This document shows positions 33,726 through 42,959 of a DNA stretch of 64,000 nt, piece by piece (positions within the stretch are counted from its first letter, which is position 1; each line of letters starts with the position of its first letter). Source of the stretch: an uncultured Bacillota bacterium. Its GTDB lineage: Bacteria; Bacillota_I; Bacilli_A; RFN20; CAG-631. The position numbers and the translations under genes were made by a program. The notes beneath the pieces are model-generated. The model had not been told where the DNA came from, did not search any database, and saw only the letters and a list, made by a program, of their open reading frames with translations. Location: NCBI GenBank assembly GCA_902491575.1, contig CABUID010000002.1, forward strand, positions 124,001 through 188,000, given 5' to 3'.

Positions 33726-34172
33726 TTATTTATGATAAGGTGAATGATTTAAAATAGAATAGGCTCTATAAATTTGTTCCAATAAGATTAGACGTGTTAA
33801 TTGGTGAGGAAAAGTCATTTTTGAAATGCTTAATTCCATATCTGCTTTTACATTTGAATCAATGCCATTTGACGATCCAATAATAAAAGTCATATCAGAA
33901 TAGCCATTTAAAGTAATATTTTCTATTTTTTCTGCTAGTTGTTGGCTAGAAAAAATTTTTCCATCTATAGCCAATTTAATCACATAACCCTTACAATGTT
34001 TTTGTATATCTACAGCCTCTGCTTTTAAAGCTAATGGAAAAGGAGTGAATAAGGATTCTTTACATTCAATGATTTCAATTTTACTATATCTTTGTATTCT
34101 TTTTAAATATTCATTACATCCATCAACTAAATATTTTTCTTTTAAATTTCCAACGCAAACTAAATAAATCAT
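33726..34172 (-). CDS. rlmH: 23S rRNA (pseudouridine1915-N3)-methyltransferase RlmH
   Basis: SPOUT methyltransferase acting on helix 69 of 23S rRNA. The 148-residue product shows the family start IYLVCVGNLKEKYL, the knot FIIGSSNGID and the C-terminal RLILLEQIYRAYSI ... PYHK. In relatives the tail reads GEPYHK; here NHSPYHK. The start overlaps the preceding exonuclease stop by ATGA, so both are translated together at the end of the nagA operon. Confidence 0.95.
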   Translation of the reverse strand: MIYLVCVGNLKEKYLVDGCNEYLKRIQRYSKIEIIECKESLFTPFPLALKAEAVDIQKHCKGYVIKLAIDGKIFSSQQLAEKIENITLNGYSDMTFIIGSSNGIDSNVKADMELSISKMTFPHQLTRLILLEQIYRAYSILNHSPYHK

Positions 34173-34711
34173 ATTTGAGTCACCTGGATAATGTTTTCAA
34201 TGGTTTTCATTAAATGCAAAGTTGCATGACAATCGACAAGAGCATTATGGAAATGACTGTCTTGAAAACCATATTCATTTGCGGCAATAGAAAGTTTAAA
34301 TTTTGACGGATTTAAGTATTTTTTAACATCTTCAATGACATCCACCCAAGGAATAGTTAGAGGTTTATAATTATATTTTTTAAACATAAAATTCAAAATG
34401 TTTTTATCAAAATCGCAACCATAAGCATAAATAAGTTGACAATTTTTCAATAATTGGTAAATTTCATGAATTAAATGTCTTTCTGAAAATCCAACTTCTT
34501 TACACTGATGTAAAGAAATATGAGTCATTTTAGAAACATATGGATGAATTAAATTGACATTACGATTCATCCAATTAACTTCTTTTTGAATTTTTCCATT
34601 TTGAATGACCAGGGCGGCAAATTGAGTAATTTTTCTTTCTTCTATTTTAGAAGCAGAATTTCCCTCGATATCTAAGAGAATATATTGATTGGACAAGTCA
34701 TCAAAGTACAT
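34169..34711 (-). CDS. DnaQ-like 3'-5' exonuclease (DEDDh)
   Basis: The 180-residue product has the exonuclease motifs: LLDIEGNS (ExoI, with D and E), the YAYGCDFDKNIL region (ExoII, D) and FHNALVDCHATLHL (ExoIII, H and D). It resembles KapD/ERI-type proteins, which act on RNA or DNA ends, rather than a polymerase III epsilon subunit. It begins one base after the nagA stop and overlaps rlmH by 4 bases. The substrate cannot be told from sequence. Confidence 0.82.
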   Translation of the reverse strand: MYFDDLSNQYILLDIEGNSASKIEERKITQFAALVIQNGKIQKEVNWMNRNVNLIHPYVSKMTHISLHQCKEVGFSERHLIHEIYQLLKNCQLIYAYGCDFDKNILNFMFKKYNYKPLTIPWVDVIEDVKKYLNPSKFKLSIAANEYGFQDSHFHNALVDCHATLHLMKTIENIIQVTQI

Positions 34712-34712
34712 G

Positions 34713-35852
34713 TTAAACTACTTTTTCTCCTAATTTATATACATCTTTTATTTGCAAATCCTCTGATAATAATACAATATCTGCAAGTTTACCTTCTGCT
34801 AATTCACCGCGATCAGTAAAATGTAAACATCTTGCTGCATTCGTAGATGAAATTTTCGCTAAATCGATTAAAGAAGCATTTGTAAATTTTTTCATATTAC
34901 GAACACCTTGATCCATATTTAACAATGAACCAGCTAAAGGACCACTTGTTAGATAAGCGGCGCCATCTTTTTTCACACAATCTAAACCAAAAAGTTTGAA
35001 AGTATCAATATCAGAATGTTTTCCTAAAAGTGCGTCCGTTACGATAATAAAGCGATCGGGACCAACGATTTTGTAAAATGTTTTAATGGTATTTTCACAA
35101 ACATGAATTCCATCACAAATACATTCGGTAAAAAGATTATCAAAATACATTGCTGCTGTAACCACACCTGGATTACGATGATGATGACCGCTCATGGCAT
35201 TATGAGTATGAGTAGTATTTGTTAAACCTACTTGAATTGCTTTTTCAATATCTGTAAAAGTAGCATCGGTATGTCCAGCAGATACTGTAATGTTATGAGC
35301 TACAGCATTTTGAATGAAAGGTAAAGCATTTGTTTTCTCTGGAGCCATCGAAATATAACGGACATTATTATTTGACAAACGAATTAATTCATTCAATTCA
35401 TCCATATTTGGATCACGAATAAAATCTTCATTTTGAGCGCCTTTATATTTTGCATTAATGTAAGGCCCTTCAAAATGAATTCCACCAAGAGAAGGGACTT
35501 CATCCATCGATTTGGCTACAACTTCACATACTTTTTTTAAAGATTCATGATCGCTTGTAAGCGTTGTTGCTAAAAATGTAGTTGTTCCTTCTTTATAAAG
35601 TGCATTCGCAATGGTTTTGATACCTTTTGTATCAGCATCCATGAAGTCAATACCACAAGAACCATGGATATGAATGTCGATGAAACCTGGCATGGCAATT
35701 TTCCCTGTAGCATCGATTCTATCTTTTTCAATTCCATTATAGTTTCCATCCGCTATTTTTTTGATTTTTTGATTTTCAATTTCAATATAACCCTTTTCAA
35801 TGATTTTATCTAATAAAACGATTTTAAGATTTGTAATAACCATTTTTACCAC
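34713..35852 (-). CDS. nagA: N-acetylglucosamine-6-phosphate deacetylase
   Basis: Removes acetate from GlcNAc-6-phosphate in amino-sugar use and wall recycling. The 379-residue amidohydrolase has GFIDIHIHGSCGIDFMDA (metal His pair) near residue 58, GGIHFEGPYIN near 124, SAGHTDAT, THTHNAMSGHHHRNPG and VTDALLG. GAGGTGG precedes the ATG. No nagB lies in the window; it opens the nagA-exonuclease-rlmH unit. Confidence 0.95.
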   Translation of the reverse strand: MVKMVITNLKIVLLDKIIEKGYIEIENQKIKKIADGNYNGIEKDRIDATGKIAMPGFIDIHIHGSCGIDFMDADTKGIKTIANALYKEGTTTFLATTLTSDHESLKKVCEVVAKSMDEVPSLGGIHFEGPYINAKYKGAQNEDFIRDPNMDELNELIRLSNNNVRYISMAPEKTNALPFIQNAVAHNITVSAGHTDATFTDIEKAIQVGLTNTTHTHNAMSGHHHRNPGVVTAAMYFDNLFTECICDGIHVCENTIKTFYKIVGPDRFIIVTDALLGKHSDIDTFKLFGLDCVKKDGAAYLTSGPLAGSLLNMDQGVRNMKKFTNASLIDLAKISSTNAARCLHFTDRGELAEGKLADIVLLSEDLQIKDVYKLGEKVV

Positions 35853-35908
35853 CTCAAAAATATTCTACACCACTCAAAAAAAAAAAAAAAGGGTTAAACA
35901 TGAAACAA

Positions 35909-35937
35909 TTGCTTTAAGTTTTGGTAATTGTTATAAT
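35909..35937 (+). promoter_or_regulatory. Promoter of the SGNH hydrolase gene
   Basis: TTGCTT (-35), 17 bases, then TGTTATAAT (extended -10). Leader ~60 bases. A second TATAAT at 35974 is a weaker alternative. Confidence 0.65.
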
Positions 35938-36004
35938 AGGAAAGCATAAAGATACATAATATTTATGTAAAGGTATAATGATAAAATTGCTAAAAGGAGA
36001 ATAT

Positions 36005-36628
36005 ATGGAAAAAATTATTTATCAAGCTTATCCTCATTTTTATGATAGGATGATACAATTTGTCGAAGAAAATAAAAAAATGAGTTCTTGTGATATTTGC
36101 TTTGTTGGTGATTCTTTAATCGAAATGATGAAAATTGAAAATTTTTTAGGAAAAAAATGTGTTAATAGAGGAATTATATCGGATAAATCTGCTGGCGTGT
36201 TAATGACTTTAAATGATAGAGTTATTGCCGTTCATCCAAAAGAAGTATTTTTGTTTATTGGAAGTAATGATATTTGTGATGGATATACTTTAAAACAAAT
36301 TGAAATGAATATAAAAGATATTGTAATCATGTTGAAAGAAAATTTAAAAGATGTAAAAATCGTTTTATCAACCATCACACCACCTTGTTACTATCAAGCT
36401 GAAAATGTCGATCCAATCTATGCTAATTGTCGTGATATTTTAAAGATAGAAGCTTTAAATGAAATTATTTTAGCAATAGGGAAAGATTATAACCTTCCTG
36501 TATTTGATTTCTTTTCTTTCATTGCAGATGAAAACAAATCTTTACGAGTCGAAGACACATTAGATGGTGTTCATCTTAATGAAAAGACTTATGATAAGGT
36601 TAAAATAGAATTAGGAAAAATATTATAA
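36005..36628 (+). CDS. SGNH/GDSL-type hydrolase
   Basis: The 207-residue product has the SGNH blocks: FVGDSLIEMM (block I Ser), GSNDICDG (block III Asn) and DGVHLNEKTY (block V Asp and His). No signal peptide, so it is probably cytoplasmic; such enzymes deacylate sugars, lipids or arylesters. The reading frame begins at 35978, but AAAGGAG at 35992-35999 supports the ATG at 36005. A 115-residue EIIB-like membrane gene follows after 12 bases. Confidence 0.82.
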   Translation: MEKIIYQAYPHFYDRMIQFVEENKKMSSCDICFVGDSLIEMMKIENFLGKKCVNRGIISDKSAGVLMTLNDRVIAVHPKEVFLFIGSNDICDGYTLKQIEMNIKDIVIMLKENLKDVKIVLSTITPPCYYQAENVDPIYANCRDILKIEALNEIILAIGKDYNLPVFDFFSFIADENKSLRVEDTLDGVHLNEKTYDKVKIELGKIL

Positions 36629-36640
36629 AGTGGGTAATTT

Positions 36641-36988
36641 ATGGAATGGTATTACATTGTATTGATTGTTATGGCTAGTTTGGTTTTTGTAAGTTTGATG
36701 GTTTTTCTGATGATTTATCTTTGCTCTTTAAAAAATAAAAAGCTTATGAATGAGCAGACAAAGAACTATTATTTAAAAATTATTGAAGCTCTTGGTGGAA
36801 AAGATAATATTCTTGATATACAAGTTCATTCTTCCCGTTTATCCGTTGTCGTTAAAGATAATCGATTATTGAAAGAAAATCTTTTAGAAGGAATCGGTAT
36901 TATAAAATCAAGTAAAAAAATAACATTCGTTATTGGAGAAATGGCTCAAGAATTTGCTATACAAATTAAAAATGAACTTTTAAAGTAG
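36641..36988 (+). CDS. Membrane-anchored PTS EIIB-like protein lacking the phospho-cysteine
   Basis: The 115-residue product has one membrane helix (residues 4-28) and a C-terminal domain that follows the glucose-family EIIB pattern: IIEALGGKDNI, then RLSVVVKDN, then a Gly-Ile loop and the ITFVIGEMAQEF strand. In active EIIB the pattern is NIxxxxxCxTRLR with Cys phosphorylated. Here the run is NILDIQVHSSRLS: position 63 is His in place of Cys, and the second Arg is Ser. It is therefore unlikely to carry sugar phosphate in the standard way; a regulatory or scaffold role is inference. A good GTGGG-type site and the intact frame support a real gene in an operon with the hydrolase. A terminator follows. 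Confidence 0.72.
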   Translation: MEWYYIVLIVMASLVFVSLMVFLMIYLCSLKNKKLMNEQTKNYYLKIIEALGGKDNILDIQVHSSRLSVVVKDNRLLKENLLEGIGIIKSSKKITFVIGEMAQEFAIQIKNELLK

Positions 36989-37022
36989 AAAACAACGATT
37001 ATATAAATTTAAATAAAATGAG

Positions 37023-37054
37023 AATCAATGAAATTTTCTTTCATTGATTTTTTT
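37023..37054 (+). terminator. Rho-independent terminator after the EIIB-like gene
   Basis: Stem AATCAATGAAA / TTTCATTGATT (11 bp), 5-base loop, then a T run. Confidence 0.85.
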
Positions 37055-37124
37055 ATAAATTAAATTCAACTAGGATTTACATTTTGGGTATGATAAAATA
37101 AAAGGGGTTGAGGAAGAAAAATAT

Positions 37125-38843
37125 ATGAAAAATATTTTAAAAATGTTAAAAAACTATAAGAAAGAAGCTATTTTAGGTCCATTATTTAAATTATTTGAAG
37201 CTATTTTTGAATTATGTATTCCTTTAATTGTCGCTTCACTTATCGATAATGGTTTAAAGATAAATGATTCTCAACATGTATTAAAAATGAGTATTCTTTT
37301 AATTGTTTTTCCACTTATAGGTTTAATTTTTTCAATTATTGCTCAGTATTATTCTGCTTTTGCAGCCGTTCATGTTGCGACAAATTTAAGGCATGATTTA
37401 TTTACTAAAATCCAATCTTTATCTTATAGTGAATATGATATTATTGGTTCCTCTTCATTGATTACCACAATGACGAGTGATGTAAATCAAGTACAAACGG
37501 GAGTCAATTTAATGTTAAGATTATTGCTGAGATCTCCCATTGTTGTTTTAGGTGCAACGATTATGGCATTTTTGGTAGATGGTGTATCAGGATTCATTTT
37601 TCTTTTAGTGACGATATTATTGTCTGTTATTGTTTTTTTTATCATGCGAATAACGATTCCTTTATATTCAAAAGTACAAGGAAAACTCGATAAAATATTA
37701 AAATCAACACGTGAAAATTTAAGTGGTGTACGAGTCATTCGTGCATTTAATCATGAAAAAAAAGAAGTTCAAGAATTTCAAGAATTGAATGATGATTTGA
37801 CAAAAACACAAACAAAAGTAGGAAAAATATCTGCTTTACTTAATCCTTTAACCTTTGTGATTATCAATGCAGCAATTATCGTTTTAATTTATATAGGTGC
37901 CATTAAAGTAAATTATGGATCGCTGACTCAAGGAAAAGTCATTGCATTATATAATTATATGTCTTTAATACTTGTTGAATTAATTAAATTTGCCAATTTA
38001 TTAATTACTTTAAATAAATCAGTAGCTTGTGCAAATCGAATTAATGAAATCATGATGAAAGAATCTTCTTTAAAGTTTCAAGAAAGTTCTTTTTCTTCTT
38101 TAAAGGATGAAGTTGTTTTTGAAAATGTTTCATTAACTTATCCATTTGCCTCAAAAGAAGCTTTAAATGACATTTCTTTTAAAGCAACAAAAGGAGAGAT
38201 GATTGGAATTATTGGTGCAACGGGTTCTGGAAAAACAAGTTTAATTCATTTGATTCCTCATTTTTATGATGTCAGTGCAGGAAATGTCTATGTAGAAGGG
38301 AAAAATGTAGCGAGTTATGATGTTGATGAATTAAGAAATAAAATTGCTATTGTTCCGCAAAAAGCAGTTCTATTTAAAGGCACCATTAAAGAAAATCTTT
38401 TGTGGGGAAATAAAAATGCAAGTGATGAAGAAATAATAAATGCTCTCGAATTAGCTTGCGCTACAGAAATTATTGAAAATAAAGAAAATGGAATCAATAG
38501 TCTGGTTACACAAGAAGGCAAAAACTTTTCTGGGGGGCAAAGGCAAAGATTAACTTTAGCTCGGGCACTTTTACGAAAATCGAATATTTTAATTTTAGAC
38601 GATTCTACTTCTGCACTCGATTTTGCAACAGATGCTAAAATTCGACAATCATTAAAAAATTTGCCTTATAGACCGACTATTTTCATTGTTTCTCAAAGGA
38701 CTTCATCAATTCGAAATGCAGATAAAATCATTGTTTTAGATAAAGGAAAAATGGTTGGAATAGGAACACATGACGAATTGATACAAAACTGTGAAACATA
38801 TCGAGAAATTCATTTTTCACAAACGACAAAGGAGGCTAGATAA
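37125..38843 (+). CDS. ABC exporter half, subunit with degenerate ATP site
   Basis: A 572-residue fused membrane/ATPase half-transporter: six helices in about residues 15-310, then the ATPase domain. Walker A is GATGSGKT (364-371) and the signature FSGGQRQRL is canonical. After Walker B (ILILDD at ~488-493) the catalytic Glu is Asp (D493) and the switch His is Gln (FIVSQRTSS). This is the pattern of the degenerate half of heterodimeric exporters such as LmrCD, BmrCD and TM287/288. The next gene, one base apart, is the partner with the intact catalytic residues. The substrate (drug, lipid or peptide) is not shown by sequence. Confidence 0.92.
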   Translation: MKNILKMLKNYKKEAILGPLFKLFEAIFELCIPLIVASLIDNGLKINDSQHVLKMSILLIVFPLIGLIFSIIAQYYSAFAAVHVATNLRHDLFTKIQSLSYSEYDIIGSSSLITTMTSDVNQVQTGVNLMLRLLLRSPIVVLGATIMAFLVDGVSGFIFLLVTILLSVIVFFIMRITIPLYSKVQGKLDKILKSTRENLSGVRVIRAFNHEKKEVQEFQELNDDLTKTQTKVGKISALLNPLTFVIINAAIIVLIYIGAIKVNYGSLTQGKVIALYNYMSLILVELIKFANLLITLNKSVACANRINEIMMKESSLKFQESSFSSLKDEVVFENVSLTYPFASKEALNDISFKATKGEMIGIIGATGSGKTSLIHLIPHFYDVSAGNVYVEGKNVASYDVDELRNKIAIVPQKAVLFKGTIKENLLWGNKNASDEEIINALELACATEIIENKENGINSLVTQEGKNFSGGQRQRLTLARALLRKSNILILDDSTSALDFATDAKIRQSLKNLPYRPTIFIVSQRTSSIRNADKIIVLDKGKMVGIGTHDELIQNCETYREIHFSQTTKEAR

Positions 38844-38844
38844 T

Positions 38845-40590
38845 ATGAATCCTACTCCTTCCACATTTCGACTTATTTTAAAGCAGTTAAAACCAATGAT
38901 TGTTTATATATTTCTTTCCTTATTAGTGGCATTGGTTATTGTCTTTTTTACTTTGCTATTACCTATTTTAGTTGGAAAAGCAATTGATTTAATAATCGAT
39001 ATAAATAATGTTCATTTTGAAAAGCTAACTTTTTATATTTTGCTAATGGTAGTATCTATACTTTTAATATCATTATTTCAATGGTTATTGACGATTATCA
39101 ATAATCATATTGTCTTCAAAATGAATCAAAAACTACGGAATGATGCGGTAGCAAAAATTCAAAAATTACCTTTATCTTACTTAGATACGGTAGAAAAGGG
39201 AAATATTGTTTCAATGGTTATCAATGATGTAGATAGTTTTGGAGATGGACTTTTACTTGGTTTTTCACAATTGTTTTCAGGTATTATTACGATTTTAGGA
39301 ACTTTAGGAATCATGATTTACTTTAATTTTTGGATAGCCTTGTTAGTATTTACTTTGACTCCTATTTCTATTTTTGTTGCTAAATTCATTGCTTCACGTA
39401 TTTATAATAAATTTAAAGAACAAGCGCAAATAAAAGGGGAACAAACATCTTTTATTGAAGAAATGATTAATCAACAAAAAGTGGTTCATGCTTTTTCACA
39501 TCAAAAAGAAAATGAAAAAAAATTTGATGAAATTAATCAAAAACTAAAAGATTGCTCATTAAAAGCGAATTTTTACGCTTCTTTAACGAATCCTTTAACA
39601 CGTTTTGTAAATGCTTTAGTTTATGCAGGAGTCGCTATGTTAGGAGCTTATTTAGTTTTAAGCGATAAAGGAAATGTTACGGTAGGATTATTAACCACAT
39701 TTTTAAGTTATGCAAATCAATATACCAAGCCTTTTAATGAAATTAGTGGTGTCATCACAGAAATGCAAAACTCCATCGCTTGTGCTTCACGAGTTTTTAA
39801 ATTATTAAATGAAAAAGAACTTCCAGATGAAAGCCATTTAAAACAAGTTGCTTTAAAAGGCAATGTTACTTTAGATCATGTTTATTTTTCTTATAATAAA
39901 GAACATCCATTAATTGAAGACTTTAACATTCAAATCAAAGAAGGTCAAAAAATAGCGATTGTAGGTCCTACAGGATGTGGAAAGACTACATTAATTAATT
40001 TACTAATGAGGTTTTATAATATTGACAAAGGTACAATTTATTTTGATAATTATAATGCAAGCGAAATTCAAACAAGTTGTATAAGAAATAATATTGGAAT
40101 GGTATTACAAGAAACATGGCTAAAAAGTGGTACAATCAAAGAAAACATATGTTTTGGAAATGAAAATGCAAGTGATGAAGAGATTCAAGAAGCGATAACC
40201 CAAAGTCATTGTGATGGATTTATTGAACAACTTCCTCAAGGAATAAATACTTGGATTAATGAAGAAGGAGGAGTGTTATCTCAAGGTCAAAAACAATTAC
40301 TTTGTATCGCGCGTTTAATGGTATGCAAACCACCTTTGTTAATTTTAGATGAAGCAACATCCTCGATTGATACGCGAACAGAACAAAAAATTCAGGAAGC
40401 TTTTAATCTTTTAATGCAAGGGAAAACAACTTTTATTGTGGCCCATCGTCTATCTACTATTCAAAATGCAGATAGAATTATCGTTATGAAAGAAGGTCAT
40501 ATTGTTGAAACGGGGAATCACTTACAACTTTTGAAAAAAGGTGGATTTTATGCTACTTTATATATGTCTCAATTTGATGCAGTAAAATAA
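38845..40590 (+). CDS. ABC exporter half, subunit with catalytic Glu and His
   Basis: A 581-residue half-transporter with six membrane helices then an ATPase domain. Walker A GPTGCGKT (374-381), Walker B LLILDEATSSID with catalytic Glu503, and the switch His in FIVAHRLST are intact, but the signature reads LSQGQ instead of LSGGQ. Paired with the upstream subunit, one composite ATP site is therefore complete (this Walker A/B/His with the partner's SGGQ) and the other is degenerate. The frame extends up to 38791, but AAAGGAGG supports the ATG at 38845 (MNPTPSTFRL), right after the stop of the partner. Confidence 0.92.
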   Translation: MNPTPSTFRLILKQLKPMIVYIFLSLLVALVIVFFTLLLPILVGKAIDLIIDINNVHFEKLTFYILLMVVSILLISLFQWLLTIINNHIVFKMNQKLRNDAVAKIQKLPLSYLDTVEKGNIVSMVINDVDSFGDGLLLGFSQLFSGIITILGTLGIMIYFNFWIALLVFTLTPISIFVAKFIASRIYNKFKEQAQIKGEQTSFIEEMINQQKVVHAFSHQKENEKKFDEINQKLKDCSLKANFYASLTNPLTRFVNALVYAGVAMLGAYLVLSDKGNVTVGLLTTFLSYANQYTKPFNEISGVITEMQNSIACASRVFKLLNEKELPDESHLKQVALKGNVTLDHVYFSYNKEHPLIEDFNIQIKEGQKIAIVGPTGCGKTTLINLLMRFYNIDKGTIYFDNYNASEIQTSCIRNNIGMVLQETWLKSGTIKENICFGNENASDEEIQEAITQSHCDGFIEQLPQGINTWINEEGGVLSQGQKQLLCIARLMVCKPPLLILDEATSSIDTRTEQKIQEAFNLLMQGKTTFIVAHRLSTIQNADRIIVMKEGHIVETGNHLQLLKKGGFYATLYMSQFDAVK

Positions 40591-40611
40591 TAAAGAAATG
40601 GAGAACTTTCG

Positions 40612-41403
40612 ATGAATATTCTTGTTACGGTTAATTTTAATTATTTAGATAAGTTATTTACAATGTTGAACTCATTACAAATAAATAATATTGGTCAATC
40701 TTTAGACGTTTATGTCGTAGCGAATGATGTCAAAGAAGAAGATTTATCCGTTTTTCCGAATTTGGATCATGTTAAATTATATTTGATTCATTACAAGGAT
40801 GCAATGTTGGATCAAGCACCAACAACCAAAAGATATCCAAGTATAATTTATTATCGTTTAATTGCTGCCAATTATTTGCCAAAAAATTTAGAAAGAGTTT
40901 TATATTTAGATCCTGATATTATTGTTTTAAAAGATTTAAGTGAACTTTATAATATGGATTTTAATGGTCAATATTTTATTGGTTCAAGTAATGTCAAAAA
41001 TGTCTTACGTAAATTTAATGAAAGTAAAAACAATGCTCCAAAAGATTCTCCTTATTTAAATACAGGTGTTTTATTAATCAATTTAAATGAATTAAGAAAA
41101 TTCAATCAAAGTGAAAAGATTTATCATTATATTTTAAAGAGAAAAAACTTTTTTACCTTACCTGATCAAGATATTTTACAAGGATTATATGGGGATAAAG
41201 TAAAATTAATTGATAATTTAAAATATAATTTGTCAGATCGCACGATATTACGTTATAATTTATCACATGTGGTAGACAAAATTGATATGGACTGGGTTAT
41301 AAAAAATTGTTATATCATACATTATTTTGGAAGAAATAAACCATGGAAGGAAAATTACAAAGGAATATTAAAAGTGTTTTATTTGCAATATAAAATAAAA
41401 TAA
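40612..41403 (+). CDS. Glycosyltransferase family 8
   Basis: Retaining glycosyltransferase using UDP-sugars, 263 residues. The GT8 DxD motif is in VLYLDPDIIVLKDLSELY near residue 102, and the later YLNTGVLLINLNELRK, FTLPDQDILQGLYG and IIHYFGRNKPW segments are characteristic. Cytoplasmic, no membrane helix. It lies between an ABC exporter and cardiolipin synthase, so a role in glycolipid or wall-glycan synthesis is possible but unproven. A GGAGAA site precedes the ATG. Confidence 0.92.
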   Translation: MNILVTVNFNYLDKLFTMLNSLQINNIGQSLDVYVVANDVKEEDLSVFPNLDHVKLYLIHYKDAMLDQAPTTKRYPSIIYYRLIAANYLPKNLERVLYLDPDIIVLKDLSELYNMDFNGQYFIGSSNVKNVLRKFNESKNNAPKDSPYLNTGVLLINLNELRKFNQSEKIYHYILKRKNFFTLPDQDILQGLYGDKVKLIDNLKYNLSDRTILRYNLSHVVDKIDMDWVIKNCYIIHYFGRNKPWKENYKGILKVFYLQYKIK

Positions 41404-41418
41404 TAAAAGGAGTAGTAT

Positions 41419-42957
41419 ATGACAAAGTTATTAAGAATACTGAAGTTAATTGTTAGTCGTCTATTTGTTGTGGCTTTAGCAGTCATTGCACAAGTTGTTT
41501 TGATTGTTTATTTTATGATTCAGTTAACATCTTCTTATATTTATTTTCAAATTATTTCATCCATTATTGGGCTTTTGGTTTTTATCATGGTTGTGAATCA
41601 AAGAATGCATCCAGAACAAAAAATCATCTGGGCATTTTTAATTATTGTATTTCCAATGGTTGGAATTGTATTGTATAGTGTATTTTATATTAATCGTCCT
41701 AGTAAAAAACATATTGAAAAATATACAAAGTTTCATTATAAAGGACTTGAAAGTGAAGAGTCTTATAAACAGGAAATATATAAAATTGCGAATCAATATC
41801 AAGATCAAGTAAAGTATATTGAAAATATGTCTTCATTAAATGCTTATAAAAATACACAATGTAAGTATTTAAAAGATGGAAAAGAATTTTATGAATCTTT
41901 AATTAAAGATTTAAAAAATGCTAAACAATTTATATTTATGGAATATTTTATTATCAATCATGGTGTGATGTGGAATACCATTTTAGATGTTTTAAAAGAA
42001 AAAGTTAAAGAAGGCGTCGAAGTAAAGTTTATATATGATGATTTAGGATCCGCTAAATATGTAAGAGGAAATTATTATAAAAAATTGAGAGGTTATGGGA
42101 TACAATGTTATAAATATAATAAAATGATACCATTAGTTTCTTCTTATCATAATAATCGAGATCATCGTAAAATTACGGTTATTGATGGCTATATTGGTTA
42201 TACGGGTGGTATTAATTTATCAGATGAATATATGAATTTAACTCATCCATATGGTCATTGGAAAGATAATGCTGTACGTTTATATGGACCAGCAGTTAAT
42301 AATTTAACGATATTATTTTTACAAAATTTTGCTTTAGCATCTTTAAAAACACAAGATTATAATCGTTATTTGTGTGATAATCAAAAATTTCCTAAAATAA
42401 ACAATAATGAAATTATATTTCCATATGGAAGTGGACCTAAAAGTAGATATTATGAAAATTTTGCAACAGATGTTTTCTTGAATTTGATTCAACAAGCGAA
42501 AAGAAGTATTGATATATCTACCCCTTACTTAATTATTGACTATGCCACGACCAATGCACTTATAGCTGCGGCTGCAAGAGGTGTAAAAGTTCGCATTTTA
42601 ATACCTTCTAAACCAGATAAAAAGTTAATATATGCTTTTAGTAAACAAACCGCTTACGAACTAGCCACTTATGGTATTGAAATCTATACTTATACACCAG
42701 GGTTTAACCATGCTAAATCTTTTCTAGTTGATGATGAAGTGGCTTTTATTGGTACAACAAACTTAGATTTCCGTTCGTTAATGCATCATTACGAATGTGG
42801 AGTTTGGATTTATAACTCACCTTGTCTAAAAAAAATCGATCAAAATTTTGAAAACGATTATTTAAAATCCAAACTCATGTCTGCAAATGATTTAAAATCA
42901 AAATTTGCTGTTAAAATTATTATTTCGTTCTTGAAAATTTTTCAATCTTTATTATAA
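41419..42957 (+). CDS. cls: Cardiolipin synthase
   Basis: Makes cardiolipin from two phosphatidylglycerols at the membrane. The 512-residue product has two N-terminal helices (about residues 10-60 and 67-92) and two phospholipase-D motifs: HRKITVIDGYIGYTGGINLSD near residue 252 and HAKSFLVDDEVAFIGTTNLD near 432. AGGAG precedes the ATG. It follows GT8 by 15 bases, and the pentapeptide gene starts 2 bases after its stop. Confidence 0.95.
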   Translation: MTKLLRILKLIVSRLFVVALAVIAQVVLIVYFMIQLTSSYIYFQIISSIIGLLVFIMVVNQRMHPEQKIIWAFLIIVFPMVGIVLYSVFYINRPSKKHIEKYTKFHYKGLESEESYKQEIYKIANQYQDQVKYIENMSSLNAYKNTQCKYLKDGKEFYESLIKDLKNAKQFIFMEYFIINHGVMWNTILDVLKEKVKEGVEVKFIYDDLGSAKYVRGNYYKKLRGYGIQCYKYNKMIPLVSSYHNNRDHRKITVIDGYIGYTGGINLSDEYMNLTHPYGHWKDNAVRLYGPAVNNLTILFLQNFALASLKTQDYNRYLCDNQKFPKINNNEIIFPYGSGPKSRYYENFATDVFLNLIQQAKRSIDISTPYLIIDYATTNALIAAAARGVKVRILIPSKPDKKLIYAFSKQTAYELATYGIEIYTYTPGFNHAKSFLVDDEVAFIGTTNLDFRSLMHHYECGVWIYNSPCLKKIDQNFENDYLKSKLMSANDLKSKFAVKIIISFLKIFQSLL

Positions 42958-42959
42958 TT

